From assembly GCF_030056665.1 (NCBI RefSeq), contig NZ_JASHIG010000008.1: a stretch of 64,000 nt of DNA. One strand, 5' to 3'. The notes under the pieces are model-generated. The model searched no databases, was not told the DNA's origin, and was given only the letters and a program-made list of their open reading frames with translations. The DNA is from Flectobacillus roseus (lineage in GTDB: Bacteria; Bacteroidota; Bacteroidia; Cytophagales; Spirosomataceae). Positions 1 to 9,914 of this stretch are shown piece after piece. Every line of letters starts with the position of its first letter. Positions within the stretch are counted from its first letter, which is position 1. The translations under genes were made by a program, and so were the position numbers.

Positions 1-69
1 CGACTTGTTACCAATATTTCCTAAGCCTTCGGTAATCGGCTTTGGGCTTTAGTAAGTACTTGAGTTGTC

Positions 70-217
70 AGGCACCAGGCACTAGGCAAAGAGTGTTCAA
101 ATGTTTTTTATTGCCCACAGCCATGCTTTTTTCCAAAACCAACTGCCGAAAGCCGATACCTGAAAGCCCTAAGCATAATCTTACATTTTATTTTGCCTAC
201 TAACTTAATTTTTAAAA
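70..217. repeat. Intergenic repeat family A, copy 1
   Basis: A block of about 150 bp that recurs at 34944-35093. Both copies start with a run of variants of 'aggcactaggca', continue through 'aaagagtgtt', share 'ctgccgaaagccgatacctg', and end with 'ttttgc.tactaactta'. Conservation between the copies is strong in the middle and weaker at the edges. No ORF runs through it. It lies just downstream of the AraC gene, which suggests a dispersed non-coding repeat. Function unknown. Confidence 0.65.
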
Positions 218-1050
218 TGTTTTTCTTTAAAATCAGTAGGAGAGTCGCCAACCACTTTCTTAAATAAGCGACTAAAATGGGCTACTTCCTCAAAACCTAG
301 GTCGAATGCAATTTCTTTGGTGGGTTTTTCGGTAAAAATCAATAAACGCTTGGCTTCGAGGGTAATACGTTCATGAATGATTTGAAGCGGTGATTTGTGA
401 TTGTAAAGTGCAAATAAATTAGATAAGGTTTTGGGCGATTTGCTCAGCATATCGGCATAATCTTGCACTTGATGTTTGGATTTGTAATGATTTTCTACAG
501 CAATATTGTATCGGCGGACGATGTCAAAATCTTGCTCCTCCATAGGTGGTTGAATACTTTGTTCTTTGGCGATTCTGGTTACTAAAATAATCAAACGCTT
601 GAGTAACATTCTCAGCATTTCGCCTTGGATGGTATCAATGGTACTAAATTCATCAATAAAAACTGTACGCAAAGATTCAAAACGTTGAAGGTTTTCTGCT
701 GATAGTTGGAAGAAAGTAATCTCTCTCATGCCATAAAACAAAAAGCCCACACAAGACACCTCCTTGTCGTGGTCGACAATACAATAAAACTCTCTATTGA
801 AACGCCAGATAACTAAATTTTGGGGCTTTTCGAACCAAAATGACTGATTGACCATCAGTGGAAGAATCGTATTTTTGGGAAAATTGTAAGGATTCCCATC
901 GATTGAGATTTGCTGAGACTCACCTCTATTCCATACGATTGTTAACAAGCGTTCTTCTCGATTGTCGTAAAAAATATGTTCAAATTTGTTTTCTTCGATT
1001 AATAATGAGAAATAACTGTGGAAAGAGTTTTCTTCAAAAATATATTTCAT
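205..1050 (-). CDS. AraC family transcriptional regulator
   Basis: Predicted DNA-binding regulator of 281 residues. The C-terminal third has the two helix-turn-helix motifs of AraC/XylS proteins, including 'EIAFDLGFEEVAHFSRLFKK' and the closing 'GDSPTDFKEKH'. The N-terminal part looks like a small cupin-like sensor. I chose the ATG at 1050 (protein MKYIFEEN): the open frame extends 58 codons further upstream, but that extension reads like untranslated leader and would give a non-homologous tail. It is divergent from the SusC/SusD pair starting at 1717, so it may control that locus, but the 666 bp gap makes this only an inference. The sensed molecule is unknown. Confidence 0.85.
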   Translation of the reverse strand: MKYIFEENSFHSYFSLLIEENKFEHIFYDNREERLLTIVWNRGESQQISIDGNPYNFPKNTILPLMVNQSFWFEKPQNLVIWRFNREFYCIVDHDKEVSCVGFLFYGMREITFFQLSAENLQRFESLRTVFIDEFSTIDTIQGEMLRMLLKRLIILVTRIAKEQSIQPPMEEQDFDIVRRYNIAVENHYKSKHQVQDYADMLSKSPKTLSNLFALYNHKSPLQIIHERITLEAKRLLIFTEKPTKEIAFDLGFEEVAHFSRLFKKVVGDSPTDFKEKHFKN

Positions 1051-1716
1051 ATGGATTGTTTTGCTGTGTTTAGTAGGTTGTCTTTTACTACATTGACAAT
1101 GGAAAATAACAACTTTTTTGTTCCATTTCATAAAATCATTTTCAGAAATAGTACTATTCTTATTGTCCTGTATCTGTACTGTTTTTTGACCAAACAGCAG
1201 GATAGAAAAGGTGATAGGAATCATTTTTATAGCTGTTTCTTTAAAAATAGGTATACAATCAGTAAAAAAATACAGGTGAATTTTCTATCCAAAAGATGAA
1301 AAATTCACCATGTTATCAGCCTATAAACTATTGCAATTGTACTATTTGAAAATGTACTAATTAGGGTAGAATACCTGTTTTTTGTGCTGCGTATATATAG
1401 GATAGTTGAATTTCCGTAAACGATATCGGACTGTATTTTAATAGGTTTTTGATGCTTCTAGCCCCATTTATTGACAAATAGGATAAAATAGAACTAAACA
1501 AAGTATATATAAAAAAAATCATATTTTGCTAAAATGAAAATTGAATCAATTAAAGAATAAATTTAATTAAATGTAGCCTATACGGTCAGGACGGAGCATG
1601 ATGGTTTGGGTCTGGGATGGTAATATCTTTGACAAAAAAGACAAAATAATATAAAATAAATCATATTGTATAAAGGTCTTTTTTCTGTCAATTATTTCAT
1701 ATAAAACCTAATCTCA
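1051..1716. other. Intergenic region between araC-type gene and susC-type gene
   Basis: There are 666 bp without a supported gene. The short open frames here are antisense to the AraC leader. The region presumably holds two divergent promoters and a long susC leader. AT-rich, with one GC-richer patch near 1570-1620 (tacggtcaggacgg). I could not assign a riboswitch or a clear operator. Confidence 0.5.
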
Positions 1717-4700
1717 ATGCTCAAAAAATTACTAAATGTGGGTGTGCTTGTGGCCTTAGCTGGAAGTTATACTCAAGTTGAAGGTAAAGGCAATTTGGTA
1801 CTTGCAAAAGAGGCTAGTTTGCTACATTCGGTAAGAGTAACAAACAAATCAAGTTTGGCTTTGCCTGTAACTGGAAAGGTTACTGGAAGCGATGGAGAAA
1901 TTCTTCCAGGAGCAAGTATTAAAATCAAAGGTACAAATCAAGGAACTACTACTGGTGTAGACGGTTCGTTTAAACTGAATGTACCAGATGGCAATGCGGT
2001 GTTAGTAATTTCTTCGACAGGCTACGAAACAAAAGAAGTAGCAGTTGGAAATCAGACGGTAATTAATGTAGTATTACAAACAGATACGAAGGCCTTAGAG
2101 GAGGTTGTCGTAATTGGTTATGGCGAGCGTAAAAAATCAGACGTTACAGGTGCAGTAGTAAGCGTAAGTGCTAAAGACCTTACACAAAGACCTGTTGCCA
2201 ATGCGTTACAAGGTATGCAAGGTAAAGCGGCTGGGGTTGACATTACATCTAATGAAAGACCTGGCCAAGTAGGAAATATCACAATTCGTGGGGTTCGTTC
2301 ATTGACGGCTTCAAACTCACCTTTGTACGTAGTAGATAACATACCATTGACATCGGGTGGTATCGATAACATCAACCCAAATGATATCGAGTCGGTAGAC
2401 ATCTTGAAAGATGCCTCTGCAACAGCCATATATGGTTCACGTGGTGCCAACGGTGTGGTGATTATCACTACTAAAAGAGGTAAAAATGGTAAATATACCT
2501 TGAGTTTGAACTCTAACTTTACTTCTGAAACATTGCAAAACAGTTCTCCTTTGATGGATGCTGCGCAATATATCGATTATAGAAGATGGTCATATTATTA
2601 TTTGAATCAGAATTTGTATCCACGTGGTGACAAACCAACTCAAGCTAACGACTTTTTGATTTTTAAAGGTTCGGGTGACTTAGCTTCTTGGAATAATATC
2701 CTAAAAGGTTGGGAAGGTGGAACGTGGGATGGTTCTAAGGTACAAAATACAGACTGGATAGGTATGGTAACTCGTCCGTCTTTGACAGGACAACATACTA
2801 TTAGTGTAAGTGGTGGTACTGACAAAATGAAGTCTTATGCCTCTTTTGGTTTTATCGATAACCAAGGAACGGTAAAGGGACAAAGCTACAAACGTTATTC
2901 AGCAAAATTGAGCGTTGATGTTAAAACAAGTGCTTGGTTTTCGATGGGTGGTGTTTTAAATGCAGCTTACTCGATCAACGAATATGGTCAGTCAGGCGCA
3001 GGTAAAAATACCAACGTAGGAGCTTCTGGATTATACGAAAGTGCTAGAAACCTATTCTCTTATGCAGTGCCTTACGATGCTACTGGCGCTAGAGTATTGT
3101 ACCCTGGTGGCGATGATGCATTCAAGACTGTTGTAAATGAAGAAAACTACTCTCAAGATCAACGTACTAACCTACGTATCTTCGGTAGTTTGTACTCTGA
3201 AGTAAACTTTGCAGGTTTCTCAAAAGCATTGGAAGGTTTGAAATTCAGAATGAACTTTGGACCAGACGTTTCAATCAATAGAAATGGTGTATTCCTTGAT
3301 GCCAACTCGGTAATCAGAACAGGTTCAAGCTATGCTTCTTTGACAAAAGATCAAGCCTTGTCTTATACTTTAGATAACATGCTAACGTATAACAAGACAA
3401 TCGATAAGCATCAGTTGAGCGTAATGGCACTTACGACACAAACTGAATGGACTTATGACAAAAACAACATGGCTGCTGATAACGTACCAATGACAAGTCA
3501 AAAATGGAATGCCTTAAATATTCCATTGTCTGCATGGGGCTCTTCATTGTCTCAAAGACAACTTCGTTCATATTTAGGTCGTATCAACTATGACTACAAC
3601 AACAAATTCTTAATTACTGTATCAGGTCGTTATGATGGAGCATCTCAGTTGGCAGAAGGCAACAAATGGGCATTCTTCCCAAGTACTGCTTTAGGTTGGA
3701 GATTGACCAACGAGCCATTCTTAGCAAATCAACGTTGGATTGATGACTTGAAAGTAAGAGCAGGGGTAGGGGTTACAGGTAACTCTGCAATCGATCCTTA
3801 TGCAACTCAAGGTGGTCTTTCTCAAATTTACTACCCATATGGTGGTACTTTGGCGACAGGTCAAGTGAATAACTCAACTTTGGCAAACCAAGATTTAACT
3901 TGGGAAAAGACAACACAAATTAACTATGGCGTTGACTTCTCATTCTTCAAAAGAAAAGTTACTGGTACTTTAGATTATTATACCTCTCGTACAACAGACT
4001 TGTTGATGTTAAAAACGATTCCATCTGTTACAGGTTTTGTGAACACTTATGCAAACATTGGTGAAACATCAAGCCAAGGTATAGATTTGACTGTTACAAC
4101 GGTAAACTTAAACAGAGGTGGTTTTGAATGGAGTACTACATTTAATGGTTCATGGCAAGACAATAAGATTGTATCATTGGCAAATGGTAAAGTGGACGAT
4201 ATCAACAACAAATGGTTCATTGGTCAAAGTCAAGGTGTAATTTATGATTACCAATCTGCTGGTTTGTGGAAAGAAGCAGATGCTGCTGAAATGGCAAAAT
4301 TCAACGCTAACGGACAGTCATTTACGATTGGTTCAGTAAGACCAGTAGATCAGAATGGCGATTACAAAATCGATGCAACTAACGATCGTAAGGTGTTGGG
4401 AAGTACTATTCCTAGATTTATTGTAGGTATGACAAACACATTCGATTACAAAGGATTCTCATTGTCTGTAATGTTGTATGGTCGTTTGAATTACTTGTAT
4501 AATACAGGTGGTGAAGCATTGACAGGTCGTTCAAACCAACGTGATGTAAGCTACTATACGCCAAATAATACGAATGCTGATTACCAGCACCCATATTATA
4601 CAGCGGCAGCAGGTGACCCTTACTACAATGCATTAGGCTACAAAGATGGCTCATTTATTAAAATTAGAAATGTCTCATTAGGCTACAACTTGCCAGACAA

Positions 4701-4854
4701 ATTCTCTCAAAGTCTAGGCTTAAGTCACGCAAGAGTTTATTTCCAAGCTCAAAACTTAGGAATGGTTTACAACAATATCAAGTGGATTGATATGGACTTA
4801 CAGAGCTCGGCTTGGAACAGAGGCTTTACGATGGGTATTAATGTAGATTTTTAA
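1717..4854 (+). CDS. SusC/RagA family TonB-linked outer membrane receptor
   Basis: Outer-membrane, TonB-dependent glycan or peptide importer of 1045 residues, a normal SusC length. A signal peptide (about 1-23) is followed by a CarboxypepD_reg-like beta-sandwich (about 51-122), the TonB-box-like segment 'LEEVVVIGYG' (about 127-136), a plug domain ending near 'ATAIYGSRGANGVVIITTK' (about 236-255) and a long beta-barrel ending in the aromatic 'NVDF'. There is no STN domain, so direct FecA-type signalling is not expected. The SusD partner starts 18 bp downstream, forming a two-gene nutrient-uptake operon. The substrate cannot be read from the sequence, since no glycoside hydrolase is adjacent. 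Confidence 0.95.
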   Translation: MLKKLLNVGVLVALAGSYTQVEGKGNLVLAKEASLLHSVRVTNKSSLALPVTGKVTGSDGEILPGASIKIKGTNQGTTTGVDGSFKLNVPDGNAVLVISSTGYETKEVAVGNQTVINVVLQTDTKALEEVVVIGYGERKKSDVTGAVVSVSAKDLTQRPVANALQGMQGKAAGVDITSNERPGQVGNITIRGVRSLTASNSPLYVVDNIPLTSGGIDNINPNDIESVDILKDASATAIYGSRGANGVVIITTKRGKNGKYTLSLNSNFTSETLQNSSPLMDAAQYIDYRRWSYYYLNQNLYPRGDKPTQANDFLIFKGSGDLASWNNILKGWEGGTWDGSKVQNTDWIGMVTRPSLTGQHTISVSGGTDKMKSYASFGFIDNQGTVKGQSYKRYSAKLSVDVKTSAWFSMGGVLNAAYSINEYGQSGAGKNTNVGASGLYESARNLFSYAVPYDATGARVLYPGGDDAFKTVVNEENYSQDQRTNLRIFGSLYSEVNFAGFSKALEGLKFRMNFGPDVSINRNGVFLDANSVIRTGSSYASLTKDQALSYTLDNMLTYNKTIDKHQLSVMALTTQTEWTYDKNNMAADNVPMTSQKWNALNIPLSAWGSSLSQRQLRSYLGRINYDYNNKFLITVSGRYDGASQLAEGNKWAFFPSTALGWRLTNEPFLANQRWIDDLKVRAGVGVTGNSAIDPYATQGGLSQIYYPYGGTLATGQVNNSTLANQDLTWEKTTQINYGVDFSFFKRKVTGTLDYYTSRTTDLLMLKTIPSVTGFVNTYANIGETSSQGIDLTVTTVNLNRGGFEWSTTFNGSWQDNKIVSLANGKVDDINNKWFIGQSQGVIYDYQSAGLWKEADAAEMAKFNANGQSFTIGSVRPVDQNGDYKIDATNDRKVLGSTIPRFIVGMTNTFDYKGFSLSVMLYGRLNYLYNTGGEALTGRSNQRDVSYYTPNNTNADYQHPYYTAAAGDPYYNALGYKDGSFIKIRNVSLGYNLPDKFSQSLGLSHARVYFQAQNLGMVYNNIKWIDMDLQSSAWNRGFTMGINVDF

Positions 4855-4872
4855 CTTTTAATGATTTTTACG

Positions 4873-6822
4873 ATGAATAAAGTACAGTTTAGATATATAA
4901 AAACAGGTATTTGTGCATTCGCTCTTTTAGCAACGATGTCTTGTCAGTCAGACTTCCTAAAAGAAGAGTTAACTACTCAAAGAAGTAATGCCTATTACTC
5001 AACCGACGAAGGTATTCAAGCAGCTGTAACGGGTGCTTACAACCAAACATTCAATGTACCATTGAGTGGGGAGGTTCAGTTTGCAACGACCAACTACGGA
5101 ACTGATGAGTTTCATGTAGGAGGTGATGGCTCAAACAGCCCTTGGAACAACTATGATGGTGGTTTTAAGCCTATCGTAACCGTAGTGACTAGTAATACAA
5201 TCGCAGCAGAAAGAGCTTGGGATACTTATTATGTTGCTATTGGTTTGGCTAATCAAATTATTAAATCAGCTACTGAAAGTAAGTCGACAAGCAATGCCAT
5301 CAAAAAGACTGCTTTAGGTGAAGGGTATTTCTTGCGTGCATTCAACTACCTAAGATTGGTTCGTCAATATGGTGCAGTACCATTGAAATTGAGTGTTAGT
5401 ACAACGGTAGAGTTGGAGTTTACACGTGAAAGTCCAGATAAAGTATATGCTCAAATCATTGATGATTTGTCAAAAGCATACGATTTATTAGATAATACAG
5501 GAGGTCCTGCTAAAATCACAAAAGATGCAGTAGCTCACTACTTGGCAAAAGCTTATTTATCAAGAGCTAGTGAAATCAATGATGCATGGAACTCTTCTAC
5601 TAAGGCGGCTGATTTAGCAAAAGTTGTGTCTCTTTCGGACGAAGTAATCGCTAGACACCCTTTGGCAAACAATTTTGGCGATCTTTGGGCTTATAACAAG
5701 CCTAATGGTACCAATGAATCATTGTCTGAGTTGATTCTTTCAGCACAATTTAGTGACAATTTGTTGGCGACAAACTTCAATAACCAGCACTTGTACTTTA
5801 CGGCACGTTATGATGACCTTCCGTATATGCAACGTGACTTAACAGGTATGCGTCCATTTAGCCGTTTGGCACCTACTTATTTTACGTATGATGCTTTCGA
5901 TCAAGTAAATGACTCAAGATTCTGGAAAAGTTTTAGAACAAAAAGTAGACTTAATAACGGTAGTGGTAAATACGTTAACGGCGACCTTGGTTTGATGTTT
6001 ATTATCAATAGTCCATCAGATACGCGTTTTACAAAAACGAAATATGTGGATGAGATTGTTTACTCAAAAACTAACAAAACAGTCCCTACAGTATATGTAG
6101 CCCATGCTTCGGATGGCAAAAGTTTAGTGCAAGACGTTCGCTTCCCATCATTGAGTAAGCATTTTGACGGTGCACGTTTGGCTATCAACGAAGTAAGAGG
6201 TTATAGAGATATGGTATTGGCTAGATCCGCAGAGACGTATTTGATGGCTGCTGAAGCAAAAATTCGCTTGGCAAATCTTGGACAAGGTTCTTATGACGCA
6301 GCACTTCCTTATATAAATGCTGTAAGAAAAAGAGCTGCTTACAAAGCTGGAGAAGATAGAGCTGCTTATACAGACGGTGCTGCAGCTTATGTTGTATCTC
6401 AATCTGGACAAAATGTAAACATCAACTCATTTATGACTGAAAACTCATACTATGAGTCGAATAACATTCCAGTGTCGACTACAGCAACTGCTCTTGAAAT
6501 TTCAAGTATCAACAGCTTGCCAGCACAAGATGTAGCCGTAATCAACAAACTAGGTTATACGTCTACTTATGATAAAATGTTGTGCTTGGTATTGAACGAA
6601 AGAACAAGAGAGCTTTGTGGTGAATTCCACCGTTGGGAAGATTTGAGCAGAACCAAAACATTGGTGGCAAGAGCAAAAGCCTACAACCCTGGTGCAGCAA
6701 ACAATATCAAAGATTACCACTTGTTGAGACCAATTCCACAGACTTTCTTGGATGGCGTGTACAGCGGAGGAAAACCTTTGACATCTGAACAAAAAACTGC
6801 TATGCAAAACCCTGGTTATTAA
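4873..6822 (+). CDS. SusD/RagB family nutrient-binding outer membrane lipoprotein
   Basis: Cell-surface lipoprotein of 649 residues that caps the SusC pore and binds the substrate. The N-terminus is a lipoprotein signal ending in 'LLATMSC' with lipidated Cys24. The rest shows the SusD pattern: helical TPR-like N-terminal half ('YYVAIGLANQII', 'GEGYFLRAFNYLRLVRQYG'), then 'YLMAAEAKIRLA', 'NAVRKRA' and the C-terminal 'LNERTRELCGEFHRWEDLSR' and 'PIPQ' motifs. An in-frame ATG exists four codons earlier (4861). I prefer 4873 because it gives a proper positively charged signal-peptide start. It is co-transcribed with the SusC gene and followed by a terminator hairpin. Confidence 0.93.
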   Translation: MNKVQFRYIKTGICAFALLATMSCQSDFLKEELTTQRSNAYYSTDEGIQAAVTGAYNQTFNVPLSGEVQFATTNYGTDEFHVGGDGSNSPWNNYDGGFKPIVTVVTSNTIAAERAWDTYYVAIGLANQIIKSATESKSTSNAIKKTALGEGYFLRAFNYLRLVRQYGAVPLKLSVSTTVELEFTRESPDKVYAQIIDDLSKAYDLLDNTGGPAKITKDAVAHYLAKAYLSRASEINDAWNSSTKAADLAKVVSLSDEVIARHPLANNFGDLWAYNKPNGTNESLSELILSAQFSDNLLATNFNNQHLYFTARYDDLPYMQRDLTGMRPFSRLAPTYFTYDAFDQVNDSRFWKSFRTKSRLNNGSGKYVNGDLGLMFIINSPSDTRFTKTKYVDEIVYSKTNKTVPTVYVAHASDGKSLVQDVRFPSLSKHFDGARLAINEVRGYRDMVLARSAETYLMAAEAKIRLANLGQGSYDAALPYINAVRKRAAYKAGEDRAAYTDGAAAYVVSQSGQNVNINSFMTENSYYESNNIPVSTTATALEISSINSLPAQDVAVINKLGYTSTYDKMLCLVLNERTRELCGEFHRWEDLSRTKTLVARAKAYNPGAANNIKDYHLLRPIPQTFLDGVYSGGKPLTSEQKTAMQNPGY

Positions 6823-6950
6823 TGATTAATGCAGAGTTGTGAATGATGAATTGTGAATGTAAAATTTTTATTGTCAATGATTTGCATTCACAATAAGTTG
6901 GGTCTAACTCTGTATAAAACTTTATAATAAAAACTTGATTTATTAATGAT

Positions 6951-6983
6951 AGGCGATATTCAGTAATGGATATCGCCTTTTTT
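6951..6983 (+). terminator. Rho-independent terminator after SusC/SusD operon
   Basis: Nine-bp stem AGGCGATAT / ATATCGCCT with a ten-base loop, followed by a run of six T on the + strand. It lies between the SusD stop and the convergent metallophosphoesterase gene. Confidence 0.75.
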
Positions 6984-6997
6984 ATTAATATCAAAAA

Positions 6998-7711
6998 TCA
7001 TTTGGTTTCTTTAGCTAATACATTGACCAAAATAATATCCTTAGGACAGTTAAACCGAATAGGGAGTGTATCTCCCAATCCTTTGCTAATTAGCTTGAGG
7101 TTGTGTAGTCCTTCCTTTTTTAAAAGATTCCAAGGGTAAAATAGTTTTCCAGGATATAATCCATGGTCTTTTTTCCACCATACAATTTGGCAACCATGCA
7201 GATGTCCTGCCAACTGCAAATGAAAGTGCTGTTGAGTTCTTTTGAAATCTTTCGGATTATGAACCATCTGGATATTGAAATCTGCCGACAGGAGTTTCTC
7301 ATGTAGATTCGACACCAATAGGTTGATAGACTTTATCGAAAAAATATGATAGCCATTTTCAATCCATTTAATGTTATTTTCTATGAATAAGGATTTCACT
7401 TTCGATATACCAAAGAAGTAATCATGATTTCCAGCTATGGCAAAAACATATCTTTTAGTTGATAAGTATGCTAATAAAGAATTTAGATAAATCAAACCAC
7501 CATCAAAATCTATATAATCCCCTCCAAGTAAAATGATATCAGGATTAATTACCTCAATCTCACAAATCAGTTTATGAATCAGTTTTTGACTAAAACAAGA
7601 TAAATGCAAGTCTGATATAAATAGAATTGAAAATCCTTTTGGAAGCTCTGATTGAATATTTTCAGTGCGAATCTCAAAAGTATGATTATAGCCTATTTCT
7701 AACTTCTTCAT
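6998..7711 (-). CDS. Metallophosphoesterase family protein
   Basis: Calcineurin-like phosphoesterase of 237 residues. Binuclear-metal motifs are all present in order: 'FISDLHL' (Asp34, His36), 'LGGDYID' (Asp65), 'AGNHDYF' (Asn95, His96), a 'VHNP' histidine and the C-terminal 'AGHLHGCQ'. There is no obvious signal peptide or membrane anchor, unlike YkuE-type enzymes. It is the last gene of a three-gene operon and overlaps the preceding membrane-protein gene by 26 bp, so the three products probably act together at the membrane. The substrate (lipid, nucleotide or protein phosphate) cannot be told from the motifs. Confidence 0.88.
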   Translation of the reverse strand: MKKLEIGYNHTFEIRTENIQSELPKGFSILFISDLHLSCFSQKLIHKLICEIEVINPDIILLGGDYIDFDGGLIYLNSLLAYLSTKRYVFAIAGNHDYFFGISKVKSLFIENNIKWIENGYHIFSIKSINLLVSNLHEKLLSADFNIQMVHNPKDFKRTQQHFHLQLAGHLHGCQIVWWKKDHGLYPGKLFYPWNLLKKEGLHNLKLISKGLGDTLPIRFNCPKDIILVNVLAKETK

Positions 7712-8201
7712 GATACCAAACGATAACAGCGAGGCATCCTATATGCCAGTTTTGTAAGGGTTTTCGATAATTAAGTAAACCTATAAGCATAAATATGCCA
7801 ATTCTCACTACCAATAACACTGTTGAGAAAACTCCTAATTGGTATAGTATCTCACAACTTTTTTTAAGTGGATTTTTAGTGTTTTCAATTAACAAAGGGA
7901 ATAAAAAAAGGAAGTGAACTTCGACTAGGTAAAATATAGCAATACTAATTGGCAGGTACCAAAAGGAGGTTTTAACCAAAAGTATCACAGAAAAAAAGAT
8001 ACAAAGATTATATTTTAAGTATCCGTATAACTCAAAGCTCCTATTTGGGAGATTTACTTCTTGATGGGGATTTAGTAGTTCAAGATACTGTGCCATCCAA
8101 AAGGCGCCATCCGTAAATAATTGCAGGGATAACTTTGTATTGGGAATGGAGCTTTGAGCTAAGATTTCGGAGCTTTTGCTTATTAGATATTGATATTTCA
8201 T
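7686..8201 (-). CDS. Hypothetical multi-pass membrane protein
   Basis: Hydrophobic protein of 171 residues, not recognised. The ATG at 8201 overlaps the TGA of the upstream gene in an ATGA arrangement, which supports this start over the ATG 11 codons earlier. A soluble N-terminal part of about 70 residues is followed by about three membrane segments ('NLCIFFSVILLV', 'YLPISIAIFYLVEVHFLFLFPLL', 'VFSTVLLVVRIGIFMLIGLL'). It is flanked on both sides by overlapping genes on the same strand, so translational coupling is likely. It may be the membrane partner of the phosphoesterase. No enzyme motif is visible. Confidence 0.75.
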   Translation of the reverse strand: MKYQYLISKSSEILAQSSIPNTKLSLQLFTDGAFWMAQYLELLNPHQEVNLPNRSFELYGYLKYNLCIFFSVILLVKTSFWYLPISIAIFYLVEVHFLFLFPLLIENTKNPLKKSCEILYQLGVFSTVLLVVRIGIFMLIGLLNYRKPLQNWHIGCLAVIVWYHEEVRNRL

Positions 8202-8689
8202 TGGCAATAAATAAAATGAAACCAAGCTAACCATGCAATCCCATTTCCGCCAACTAGCATTCTATGAAAGGTGTTCTCCTGCTTACCACATCGTTTGATA
8301 TGAAACACAAATTCATCATAACAGATGGCTACAACTGTGTAGATCAGTACAATTAAAATCGGTATAAGGTAGACTTTGGGAGAGTTGCTCATCATACTAA
8401 CCCACATCAGTATAAACATTGGAATTCCACCAAGTCCTAGTGCTGCAGCTTCAGCATCTCGTTCTTTTTTTGGTATTTTTAGATTAAGAGGATTTCGATG
8501 GTATCGCCAGTCAAGAATTCCGCCACAAGTTGCCACACTTCCAAAGATGGCTATTGCCCAGAACTGCCAAGGTAAAAATGGGAAGACTTGTCTTATGCCT
8601 AAGTGAATATTGGTTTTAAAGATCCAAAGAAGTGTTGCAAACAAAATTGCAGGGACTAATAGTAATATTAGTGAGAGATACTGGCGCAT
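8198..8689 (-). CDS. Hypothetical multi-pass membrane protein
   Basis: First gene of the phosphoesterase operon; 163 residues with four or five predicted membrane segments ('YLSLILLLVPAILFATLLWIF', 'WQFWAIAIFGSVATCGGI', 'GGIPMFILMWVSMM', 'VYLIPILIVLIYTVVAICY'). A cytoplasmic charged stretch 'IPKKERDAEAAALGLGG' lies in the middle and a histidine/cysteine pair near the C-terminus. I do not recognise the family. The stop overlaps the next start by four bases (ATGA), a strong sign of coupled translation. Confidence 0.75.
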   Translation of the reverse strand: MRQYLSLILLLVPAILFATLLWIFKTNIHLGIRQVFPFLPWQFWAIAIFGSVATCGGILDWRYHRNPLNLKIPKKERDAEAAALGLGGIPMFILMWVSMMSNSPKVYLIPILIVLIYTVVAICYDEFVFHIKRCGKQENTFHRMLVGGNGIAWLAWFHFIYCQ

Positions 8690-9484
8690 TTTTATATAAT
8701 TTTTTATGTAGCTATTTACTTTATTGACTCAAATGTAATCGAGATTGTCCTAATTACAAAAAAAGGCATCGAAAACTTCGATGCCTGAATCAAATATGAA
8801 TAGTGTCAGATAAGTTTATGCCTTGTGGCTTTTACTTTTCTTTAAATGAATCTCGAACCTAAAATAGCCACTATAAAGTATGAGTTGTGAGTTAAGAATC
8901 TTAAGTCAAAAGATTTCTCCTGATTTTAATAGTACTTACTTTTTGTAGAAAAGTATAATGTCTCAAACTGATAAATAGTGGATTAATGGTCGAAGATACT
9001 ACTTTTTAGTGAATGATTTTTAGGAAATTCTATTTTTTTAAAAGCACTTATGTGCCAATATGAAGTCATGAGATCTATTTTATATTTGTAGTGCTGCAAA
9101 ACACAAAACTGAAGTCATCTCAAACTTTAGATTACATCAGAAAGGGACTGCTCATGGATGTTTGTTAGGATTTATTAGTTGCGCAGATGATAAGAATTTC
9201 CTATTAGCTGCCTAGTGCAGAAATCGCTAATGGAGATATAGGGTTGTACAAAGGATTTCCAATAATTGCGGATTTGGGATTTCGTAAATAGAGTAAAATA
9301 CCTCTATTTTTCACAAAACATAAAAGCTTACACTTCCGAAACCCAACATCCGATATCCCAAATTGACAGTTTTAGAATCTTTCGTACAGTTCTAATAGAG
9401 ATAGTTCAATACCTCAAATCAATCTGCTAGTATGTTACCAAACGTGTTACATTTCGTCATAATAATGTTGATAGCTGCTCTGTT
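8690..9484. other. Gene-poor intergenic stretch with repeat remnants
   Basis: There are 795 bp with no supported gene. It contains a terminator hairpin (8758-8786) and, at about 9241-9395, an imperfect inverted-repeat element. The left end reads 'gttgtacaaaggattt' and the right end is the inverse of 'gtacgaaagatt'. A left-end-like fragment of the same element occurs at about 35748-35766. The rest looks like decayed non-coding DNA. Confidence 0.5.
8758..8786 (-). terminator. Rho-independent terminator for minus-strand transcripts
   Basis: Ten-bp perfect stem AGGCATCGAA / TTCGATGCCT with a three-base loop. On the minus strand it is followed by a run of seven T. It would stop transcripts from the toxin/immunity locus before they enter the phosphoesterase operon. 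Confidence 0.75.
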
Positions 9485-9910
9485 TTAGATAGGATTTCCA
9501 TTTCTATCATAAGAACTATATTTTTCCAATTCTTTAAAAATTGGATTTTGCGGGTCTAGGTTAAATAAGGTTTCTTTATATTTTTGAAAATCAAATAAGT
9601 CGTTCATACTTCCATAATAAGGCGGAAGTCCAAAATTTAAAATGTTTGCCAAGTAATTTTTTGATTCAGGATTTTTAGATAATACAGATTCATAGAAATA
9701 TAATTTATATAAATCTGCACCTTCCCAATAACATGCTACGGTATTCAATAATGCGTCAACTATTGATGCTATTTCTTCATCTCCTTCTCTATCAAATCTT
9801 TGAATTAGGTAGTTTAAAAGAAATAAACCTTTATCTTCAAAATTAATTAAACAATAATCGCAAAGACTATTTATATCCATTTGATTCAAACTTTCAATCA
9901 GTTTTTTCAT
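9485..9910 (-). CDS. Putative immunity protein of a decayed toxin locus
   Basis: Intact 141-residue cytoplasmic protein, not recognised by family. It is acidic and mostly helical-looking, with hydrophobic helices such as 'FLLNYLIQRF' and 'IASIVDALLNTVACYWEGADLYK', and ends 'YSSYDRNGNPI'. Its start lies 4 bp after the stop codon of a broken reading frame that looks like a polymorphic-toxin C-terminal domain (9915-10317). Toxin tail, tiny gap, then a small acidic gene is the standard toxin-immunity order, and the immunity call rests on this context alone. Confidence 0.55.
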   Translation of the reverse strand: MKKLIESLNQMDINSLCDYCLINFEDKGLFLLNYLIQRFDREGDEEIASIVDALLNTVACYWEGADLYKLYFYESVLSKNPESKNYLANILNFGLPPYYGSMNDLFDFQKYKETLFNLDPQNPIFKELEKYSSYDRNGNPI

Positions 9911-9914
9911 ATTT

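Noticed and set aside
858..1299. Two + strand ORFs opposite the AraC gene
   Set aside because: They are antisense shadows of the AraC coding and leader sequence, with no protein-like pattern.
2118..2883. Antisense ORFs inside the SusC gene
   Set aside because: Typical shadows of a long Gly/Thr/Ser-rich coding frame; no independent support.
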